Made by a program: the position numbers and the translations under genes. From the NCBI GenBank assembly GCA_002504525.1, contig DATD01000002.1, positions 99,336 through 111,225 on the forward strand: a stretch of 11,890 nt of DNA, in the 5' to 3' direction. Below the pieces are notes generated by a model. The model did not search any database. It had not been told where the DNA came from and saw only the letters and a program-made list of their open reading frames with translations. The first letter of the stretch is position 1. The number at the start of each line of letters is the position of its first letter. This document shows, one piece after another, positions 7,857 through 11,890 of this stretch. Origin of the DNA: Methanomassiliicoccus sp. UBA345. Lineage in GTDB: Archaea; Thermoplasmatota; Thermoplasmata; Methanomassiliicoccales; Methanomassiliicoccaceae.

Positions 7857-7874
7857 TTGATGACATGTCATCAA
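7857..7874. promoter_or_regulatory. 18-base perfect palindrome upstream of the TBP gene
   Basis: TTGATGACATGTCATCAA is its own reverse complement over all 18 bases. It lies 69-86 bases before the TBP start, a place suited to an operator for a dimeric helix-turn-helix regulator. No known motif is assigned. Confidence 0.5.
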
Positions 7875-7936
7875 CAAAGTGGATAGCACGTACTAATCGA
7901 GAATATGCTTTTCATCTGATCTGGAACACGCCTATC

Positions 7937-7989
7937 GGGCGGCGCGGCGAGATCTTGCCCGGAACCCGCATGGAAGCTTCCCGCCGCCC
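7937..7989. repeat. GC-rich inverted repeat in the gap between TBP and the CxxCxxC gene
   Basis: GGGCGGCG (7937-7944) pairs with CGCCGCCC (7982-7989) across a 37-base loop that itself contains the near-palindrome GGCGAGATCTTGCC. The gap 7789-8201 (413 bases) otherwise holds only the 18-base palindrome, this hairpin and the promoter at 8172; I see no tRNA or credible gene in it. Confidence 0.4.
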
Positions 7990-8171
7990 ATGTTTGAATC
8001 CATCCAGTAAAAGATAACCCGAGCAGTTACTTGAAGGGTACTTTCGGTCCGCTACTGTAGCGTTATTAACATAAATATTCCGGTGAAAATGGAGGTAGCC
8101 AGCATATTTTATCAATCGGGCGATTATCCGAGGATAACAAGGTGATATTCGGTGACCTCCTCCCGGACCGG

Positions 8172-8177
8172 TTATAA
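8172..8177 (+). promoter_or_regulatory. TATA box giving a leaderless mRNA for the CxxCxxC gene
   Basis: TTATAA in GGTTATAACG lies 25-30 bases ahead of ATG 8202. That is the normal archaeal distance from TATA box to transcription start, so the mRNA should begin at or next to the start codon. No ribosome-binding sequence is seen before the ATG. Confidence 0.55.
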
Positions 8178-8201
8178 CGTCGCTTTGCTAGCACGACCAA
8201 T

Positions 8202-8429
8202 ATGGAGTATGGCATCCGTCTGGAGAAGACCATCAGAACGGCACGCGATCGCCTGGAGCAGTGGGTCGGTACGGGGAACCGTGAGACCTGCCTAGGGGTC
8301 TACCTGCTTGATGAGATCCTCGACAGCGTGGAGTCGGCCACGGCGGCCGAGATGTCCATGTTGCTGAGCATCCCGCCCGAGCCGCCGAAACGGGATTGGT
8401 GCAAGAACTGTCGGGGGTGTGGGAAGTGA
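8202..8429 (+). CDS. Small hypothetical protein with C-terminal CxxCxxC motif
   Basis: A 75-residue protein of unknown function. Residues 1-55 read as two or three amphipathic helices (RLEKTIRTARDRLEQWV, then LLDEILDSVESATAAEMSML), followed by a proline-rich linker and a C-terminal DWCKNCRGCGK in which three cysteines at residues 67, 70 and 73 are spaced C-x2-C-x2-C. One more cysteine occurs at residue 30. The tail could bind a metal or an iron-sulfur cluster, perhaps through dimerisation, since only three closely spaced ligands are present. A TATA box placed for a leaderless transcript supports the start. It points towards the radical SAM gene 195 bases downstream, which has its own TATA box, so they are probably separate transcripts. 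Confidence 0.6.
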   Translation: MEYGIRLEKTIRTARDRLEQWVGTGNRETCLGVYLLDEILDSVESATAAEMSMLLSIPPEPPKRDWCKNCRGCGK

Positions 8430-8578
8430 TGGGACAAATGGCGTTCATGGATTCAGTTCTCGATAGTATGGCAACATAGAGTATCTATGCAGGGGCTGTT
8501 TCAAAGAAGTGATGGAGCCCAGTTACTTGTGGGAGTTACTCGACAATGATGTACTTTCTACGACCCCCTGAACTATTC

Positions 8579-8586
8579 CTTATATG
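8579..8586 (+). promoter_or_regulatory. TATA box and ribosome-binding site for the radical SAM gene
   Basis: CTTATATG lies about 40 bases before ATG 8625, predicting transcription start near 8608. The short leader contains TTGGAGATGG, whose GGAG at 8613-8616 is eight bases before the ATG and supports that start. The gap 8430-8624 shows no other gene. Confidence 0.5.
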
Positions 8587-8624
8587 TGGAATGAAGTAAT
8601 TTATCAAAAATTGGAGATGGGAAT

Positions 8625-9656
8625 ATGATGCGCCAGCAGATACTGGATTCAGAAAAGCCTTTAAAGGTGCACAATGTACCAAACGCCAGCAGGGCGGTCA
8701 GTGATTTGAAGGTCAAGATGGAAGAGTATGAGAAGCTTGATGGATCCACGGAGTGTATGGTCGCCAGGGTCGGCGATGGATCCATCATCACTCGCTTCGA
8801 CAGAACTCCTGTTCCGAAGGAACCATCAGACGTTGTATGCCCTCACTTTCTGGAGCTGAAGTGGGCAACTGGTTGTCCATACAGTTGTGCCTGGTGCTAC
8901 CTTCAGGGCACATTCCGTTTCCAAAAATATAAGAAGAGTCCTATGCCAAAGAGTTACGATCGGATCAGTAAGAGCCTCCTAGCATTCTTCGAGGGTGACG
9001 GCGTCAGGCCCGAGCTCCTGAATGCTGGTGAGCTATCGGACTCAATGATCACGGAGCACACTGAGGAGCCATTCTCTATCTTCGTCATGGATCTGATTTC
9101 AAAACAAGATCTACACAAGATCCTGTTCGTCACCAAATCCAATAACATCGATAATTTACTCAATGTACCTAACAAGGAGCAGGCAATAGTCAGCTTCAGC
9201 CTGAACGCTGTGGAGGTCGCAGAACAGTGGGAAAAGGCCCCGGCCGTCAAGGACCGCATTGAGGCGGCCGGCAAGCTTTCCGATGCAGGGTTCGAGGTCA
9301 GGGTGAGGATAGACCCGATGGTGCCGATCGAGGGGTGGAAAGAGGGATATGCTACTCTGCTCAAGATGATCTTCGACCGCTTAAAGCCGTCGAGGATCAC
9401 CATCGGCTCGCTGCGGGGACTTCAAAGTACCATCAATAACTCGAAGGATAAGAGCTGGGTGCCGTATCTCGAAGAGAGATCGAACTGGGGCCGGAAGATC
9501 GCCACTGAGGCTAGGCTGGAGATGTATAAGTTCGTGATCGACAAGCTAAGGGATGACCATGGCTATTTGAACGTGGCCCTTTGCAAGGAGACGGTGGATA
9601 TGTGGGAGAGGGTCGGGCTAGACTATACGAATATCAGGTGCAATTGCACGTTATGA
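8625..9656 (+). CDS. Spore-photoproduct-lyase-like radical SAM protein
   Basis: A 343-residue radical SAM enzyme. The iron-sulfur cluster motif is C84-x3-C88-x2-C91 in GCPYSCAWCYLQG, and a partial TIM barrel follows, with strands such as KILFVTKS (165-172), AIVSFSLN (187-194) and FEVRVRIDPM (223-232). The end resembles the SplB family (COG1533): C320 in NVALCKETVDMW, and a terminal RCNCTL with C339 and C341. True spore photoproduct lyase repairs a thymine dimer, but archaea do not make spores, so the substrate is unknown; a nucleobase in DNA or RNA is plausible. The gene overlaps the opposing TcmP-like gene by six bases, tail to tail. TcmP proteins are known as neighbours of three-Cys-motif proteins, and this radical SAM protein fits that partner role. 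Key cysteines are present, so it should be active. Confidence 0.85.
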   Translation: MMRQQILDSEKPLKVHNVPNASRAVSDLKVKMEEYEKLDGSTECMVARVGDGSIITRFDRTPVPKEPSDVVCPHFLELKWATGCPYSCAWCYLQGTFRFQKYKKSPMPKSYDRISKSLLAFFEGDGVRPELLNAGELSDSMITEHTEEPFSIFVMDLISKQDLHKILFVTKSNNIDNLLNVPNKEQAIVSFSLNAVEVAEQWEKAPAVKDRIEAAGKLSDAGFEVRVRIDPMVPIEGWKEGYATLLKMIFDRLKPSRITIGSLRGLQSTINNSKDKSWVPYLEERSNWGRKIATEARLEMYKFVIDKLRDDHGYLNVALCKETVDMWERVGLDYTNIRCNCTL

Positions 9657-10799
9657 TCTGAACGTGATGGTCGAGCCTTTCGGATAAGTCCATTTCTTGC
9701 GTTTCGTCATGTCCCCTTTAACGACAGATTGGATCCTGCCTTCCTCTTCAAGCTTCTTCAAGCAGGCCTTACGGAACAGATACGGCGTCTCGAGGACCAC
9801 ATACCATTGCACGTCCTCGACCGACACCGTCTGTCCTTGGAATCTTAATCCTATCAACTCAGCAGCCTCTGGTAACCAGTACTTTTCTTCCATGAACTGA
9901 ACTAAGGTCGCTTGACAGGGGTTGGTAATATCCGAGAAGCTATAGGTCCCTTTGGGATCCACCCTCCACATAGCCTCCTTCATCTGCTCCATTCCTGTCT
10001 TGTTGTTAGTCGCGTAGACTAAATCGTAACACACCTGATGGTGATGATTCTTCATCTCGAAGTCCCTTATGTAGCGCGCCCCCGCCAAAGATCTCAACTG
10101 AGATTTGTACAAATCAAGGAAAAATTTTCTCCTTTCTGCCGGCTCGTCGATCGATCGAATGTCCCTCCACCTTTCTGTGCCAAAAAGGGCGTCGAACTTA
10201 CCATCATTCTTAGGGTCGACCCCGGCGAACCTGTTCACAAACCCGGACATGTAATTAACCATGATCTCGCACCGCTCGTTGTGCATAATCTCCGACATGA
10301 TCGAAATCGGTAGTGAGTATCCGAAAGGGTCGATAAAGGCAAAAGTGGGAGGAAGACGCCCTCTCGATAATGTCAAATGCGATAACATCTCGTCTTCGAA
10401 ATCGCCTTGCACAATGTCGATCTTGACACATGGTGGCCTAGCTGGGAACTGTTCCTCTATCGCTTCCCTCAGGAGGTTCACGCGATTCTTGTTCTTCTCG
10501 ATAAACACGAACCGATACTCCACGTCTCCCGAGAGGAGTTGATCCTTGAGCTGATGGTTAAGCAAGGAATCAAGTGCGACGATGGGAGAACCGACCTCTC
10601 CTGTTTTATACTCGCCTGGCCCAGCAAACCCATCGATGTACTGGATTGGGTGCCCACTCATTCTAGCAAGGCCCGCCATGATATTAAACCAGGGGTGCAA
10701 GTAATTCTTGAGAATCTCGTGCTTCACCTTCGTGTGGGGGGCCATTGTCAAGAGGTTCTTACGATCTTCTTGATTAGTACCCAACTTCATCTGAACCAT
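9651..10799 (-). CDS. tcmP: Three-Cys-motif partner protein TcmP, methyltransferase-like fold
   Basis: A 382-residue member of the TcmP family, recognised by the N-terminal segment KVKHEILKNYLHPWFNIM and by YIDGFAGPG. Counting from the longer start at 10808, Rossmann methyltransferase-like motifs are DGFAGPG (59-65; SAM-binding motif I), VFIEKNKNRV (101-110; acidic E103), QGDFED (134-139) and FIDPFG (158-163; motif IV-like position). The C-terminal 300-375 looks like a winged-helix domain, with LFRKACLKKLEEEGRI. Its activity is not established; a SAM-dependent modification acting with the neighbouring radical SAM enzyme is inference. Two starts are likely: ATG 10808 sits only one base after GGAGG, whereas ATG 10799 is ten bases from it and is preferred. 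Either start overlaps the end of the winged-helix gene, indicating co-translation. The end overlaps the radical SAM gene, sharing TTATGA. Confidence 0.85.
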   Translation of the reverse strand: MVQMKLGTNQEDRKNLLTMAPHTKVKHEILKNYLHPWFNIMAGLARMSGHPIQYIDGFAGPGEYKTGEVGSPIVALDSLLNHQLKDQLLSGDVEYRFVFIEKNKNRVNLLREAIEEQFPARPPCVKIDIVQGDFEDEMLSHLTLSRGRLPPTFAFIDPFGYSLPISIMSEIMHNERCEIMVNYMSGFVNRFAGVDPKNDGKFDALFGTERWRDIRSIDEPAERRKFFLDLYKSQLRSLAGARYIRDFEMKNHHHQVCYDLVYATNNKTGMEQMKEAMWRVDPKGTYSFSDITNPCQATLVQFMEEKYWLPEAAELIGLRFQGQTVSVEDVQWYVVLETPYLFRKACLKKLEEEGRIQSVVKGDMTKRKKWTYPKGSTITFRS

Positions 10800-11094
10800 G
10801 CTCTTCATTCCTCCCTAGAATCCCCTCGATTTCCGCCAACTTCTCAGCCACCGCCCTTCCCTTCTCAGTCAGTTGCACGAACTTGCGGAACGGGCGCTGC
10901 TGCTCTTGTTCCTCTATAACAAGGCCAGCGTCTTGAAGACCTTTAATTCTGTCAGGAACCGTCCTTGACCCAGTCGATAGAACTGATGTTAAAACTCCCT
11001 TTATGTAGGGTTCCTTGGCTTCCAGTAACGTTATCAGAATGCTGACTGCATGGCGATCCTCCAAGATTTGCGCCTTGTACGTTACACGGTCCAC
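10774..11094 (-). CDS. Winged-helix DNA-binding protein upstream of tcmP
   Basis: A small winged helix-turn-helix protein of about 106 residues. The order is a helix (HAVSILITLLEAKEPYI), a second helix, a recognition helix SRTVPDRIKGLQDAGLVIEE, a basic wing (QQRPFRKFVQLTEKG) and a long C-terminal helix (RAVAEKLAEIEGIL) of the kind used for dimerisation. This resembles MarR/HxlR-type regulators. The frame is open to an ATG at 11163, but the first 23 residues would be translated from what look like TATA elements (11117-11143), so I chose the GTG at 11092-11094; ATG 11145 or 11163 remain possible. It overlaps the tcmP start and so forms a two-gene operon with it, probably as the regulator of the module or as a DNA-binding subunit. 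Confidence 0.7.
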   Translation of the reverse strand: MDRVTYKAQILEDRHAVSILITLLEAKEPYIKGVLTSVLSTGSRTVPDRIKGLQDAGLVIEEQEQQRPFRKFVQLTEKGRAVAEKLAEIEGILGRNEEHGSDEVGY

Positions 11095-11135
11095 ACTCCC
11101 ATTATTATGTGTGAAGTCATAATATTTGCATCGTA

Positions 11136-11143
11136 CATATAAC
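11136..11143 (-). promoter_or_regulatory. TATA box for the winged-helix / tcmP operon
   Basis: On the minus strand GTTATATG, inside GCTATGTTATATGTACG, predicts transcription start near 11113, about 20 bases before the GTG start. A second AT-rich element, AATATT near 11117-11127, would give a leaderless start at the same codon. Confidence 0.4.
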
Positions 11144-11190
11144 ATAGCACAAACCGCAACCATTAAAACGTGTTAGTACTATGTAGGTCG

Positions 11191-11220
11191 TGCCTAGCAA
11201 TATCTGCAAGGCTTTAGGCA
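11191..11220. repeat. Inverted repeat TGCCTA / TAGGCA
   Basis: TGCCTA (11191-11196) and TAGGCA (11215-11220) are exact reverse complements across an 18-base loop. It is the first of several inverted repeats in the gap 11164-11534; an 8-base palindrome TAGTACTA at 11174-11181 lies just before it. Confidence 0.35.
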
Positions 11221-11268
11221 GTATGCTACCACGATACGGCTGCCGGAGACTGAGAGCATCCAACAGCG

Positions 11269-11280
11269 AGCGTTAACGCT
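11269..11280. repeat. 12-base perfect palindrome
   Basis: AGCGTTAACGCT reads the same on both strands. It stands between the TGCCTA inverted repeat and the long hairpin at 11286-11351. Possible protein-binding site, for example an integrase accessory site, but with no direct evidence. Confidence 0.4.
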
Positions 11281-11285
11281 TCACG

Positions 11286-11351
11286 GCCAGGGAGGTGTTC
11301 CGCGGTCCCCGGGGGTGTGTGGTAGCGCCCCCGGCCTACGCGCTCCCTGGC
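11286..11351. ncRNA. Long two-part hairpin, candidate structured RNA or att-region structure
   Basis: GCCAGGGAG (11286-11294) pairs perfectly with CTCCCTGGC (11343-11351); after a one-base bulge GTGT (11295-11298) pairs with ACGC (11338-11341). Inside, CCGGGGG (11309-11315) pairs with CCCCCGG (11328-11334) over a 12-base loop. This is about 20 base pairs in a 66-base element, well above the surrounding background. It has no T-tract after it on either strand, so a simple terminator is less likely. I do not recognise an RNA family, and a DNA structure used in recombination is an alternative. Confidence 0.35.
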
Positions 11352-11445
11352 AAACATCACGAGGTCATGAAAAATGGGACGGACTCCGACACACAATGCG
11401 GAAGGAGCAGCCCCAGCATTCATTGACCGCATCATTCTGACCAAT

Positions 11446-11503
11446 GGCCAGGCGGGGCTTCGACCGACTAGCGATTTCTTCCCCACCATCCGCCCCGCTG
11501 GCC
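11446..11503. repeat. Bulged inverted repeat just upstream of the integrase gene
   Basis: GGCCAGGCGGGG (11446-11457) pairs with CCCCGCTGGCC (11493-11503): 11 base pairs with one bulged G and a 35-base loop. It ends 31 bases before the integrase ATG, and could affect integrase expression or be part of an attachment region. Confidence 0.35.
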
Positions 11504-11534
11504 TTTACCCTCTCTTCTGGGGGTCGAACTAACT

Positions 11535-11890
11535 ATGACTGCCCGCCGCAATACTCGGTCCGGAGGTAAAAATGCCAAGAAACGAAAGGCAATCCCCGAC
11601 CAGGGGGTGGGGTCCTTGAGATTGGGACGCTATCCCTTCGCCGCAGGCATACCATATTTCGTTGAGAAGAAGAAAGGCGTCTGGCGTGGGAGAACCACGA
11701 TCCCGGCGAGAACGAGGGACCTGAAGCTCATGGCCGAGACCATGGAGCGATTGAAAGACCAGGGCGATGTTTTCACGACCGACCCGCGTCATATGAGCGA
11801 GCCAGACATGCGCGCCTATGCCGATGAGATCAAGCGGCTCGATCCCGACACTCAGGCATTGCGCCTGAGGCTCTTGAACGACTACCTATG
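11535..11890 (+). CDS. Probable tyrosine recombinase (integrase), N-terminal part
   Basis: An open frame of 118 residues running off the right edge. Residues 1-20 are highly basic. Residues 60-118 look like the SAM-like core-binding domain of archaeal phage-type integrases: ARTRDLKLMAETMERLKDQG, then FTTDPRHMSEPDMRAYADEI, then LDPDTQALRLRLLNDYL, the usual order of helices ahead of the catalytic domain. The catalytic R-H-R-Y residues would lie beyond the window and cannot be checked. The frame is open back to a TAG at 11469; ATG 11535 is the first methionine, with GGGGGT about ten bases upstream. The enzyme would catalyse site-specific integration or excision of the element that carries the defence genes. 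Lack of the catalytic half in view leaves some doubt. Confidence 0.65.
   Translation, partial: MTARRNTRSGGKNAKKRKAIPDQGVGSLRLGRYPFAAGIPYFVEKKKGVWRGRTTIPARTRDLKLMAETMERLKDQGDVFTTDPRHMSEPDMRAYADEIKRLDPDTQALRLRLLNDYL

Noticed and set aside
7862..7920. C/D-box small RNA: TGATGA at 7859-7864 followed by CTGA about 55 bases later
   Set aside because: The TGATGA is explained by the 18-base palindrome, the flanking bases cannot form the terminal stem, and there is no clear D' or C' box.
7985..8005. tRNA T-arm-like GTTTGAATCC
   Set aside because: The bases on either side do not form a five-pair T-stem, and no acceptor, D or anticodon arms can be found around it.
7912..8115. 67-codon minus-strand reading frame between the TBP gene and the CxxCxxC gene
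   Set aside because: It spans a GC-rich hairpin, shows no recognisable pattern and has no ribosome-binding sequence; probably chance.
11226..11489. 87-codon minus-strand reading frame upstream of the integrase
   Set aside because: It lies across several strong inverted repeats, has no clear ribosome-binding site or domain, and its composition fits a chance frame in GC-rich DNA. Kept as noncoding, though not excluded.
1..11890. CRISPR array
   Set aside because: No regularly spaced identical repeats of 20-40 bases were seen by reading; the inverted repeats near the right end are single copies.

Overview
The window looks like an accessory region of an archaeal chromosome or integrated element. 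The archaeal signs are a TATA-binding-protein (TBP) gene and several TATA-type promoters placed so that leaders are very short or absent. Mixed GC content and the TBP paralog would fit a Thermoplasmata or Methanomassiliicoccales-type euryarchaeon, but that assignment is an inference.

Layout, left to right: a small four-cysteine protein on the minus strand with a hairpin terminator (19-265); a short orphan C-terminal coding fragment (387-482); a 383-residue protein with an HExxH zinc-protease motif and a very basic tail (557-1708, plus); a small charged hypothetical protein (1870-2100, minus); a giant single-chain type ISP restriction-modification enzyme (2277-7130, minus); a divergent TBP paralog just upstream of it on the same strand (7258-7788); a 413-base gap holding an 18-base perfect palindrome and a GC-rich hairpin; a small CxxCxxC protein with a promoter suited to a leaderless mRNA (8202-8429, plus); a spore-photoproduct-lyase-like radical SAM protein (8625-9656, plus) that overlaps tail to tail with a TcmP-like methyltransferase-fold protein (9651-10799, minus); a winged-helix protein overlapping the TcmP start (10774-11094, minus); a hairpin-rich stretch of about 370 bases; and the N-terminal part of a probable tyrosine integrase running off the right edge (11535 onward).

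Taken together this reads as a defence or accessory island associated with an integrase. The type ISP enzyme would cut unmodified foreign DNA and methylate the host sites in one polypeptide. The radical SAM / TcmP / winged-helix trio forms a second compact module whose biochemistry is not established. The TBP paralog has lost the usual DNA-kinking phenylalanines in its first repeat but keeps them in the second, and sits directly upstream of the restriction gene, so it is a candidate dedicated transcription factor for the island. This last point is the most interesting hypothesis here and is inference only.
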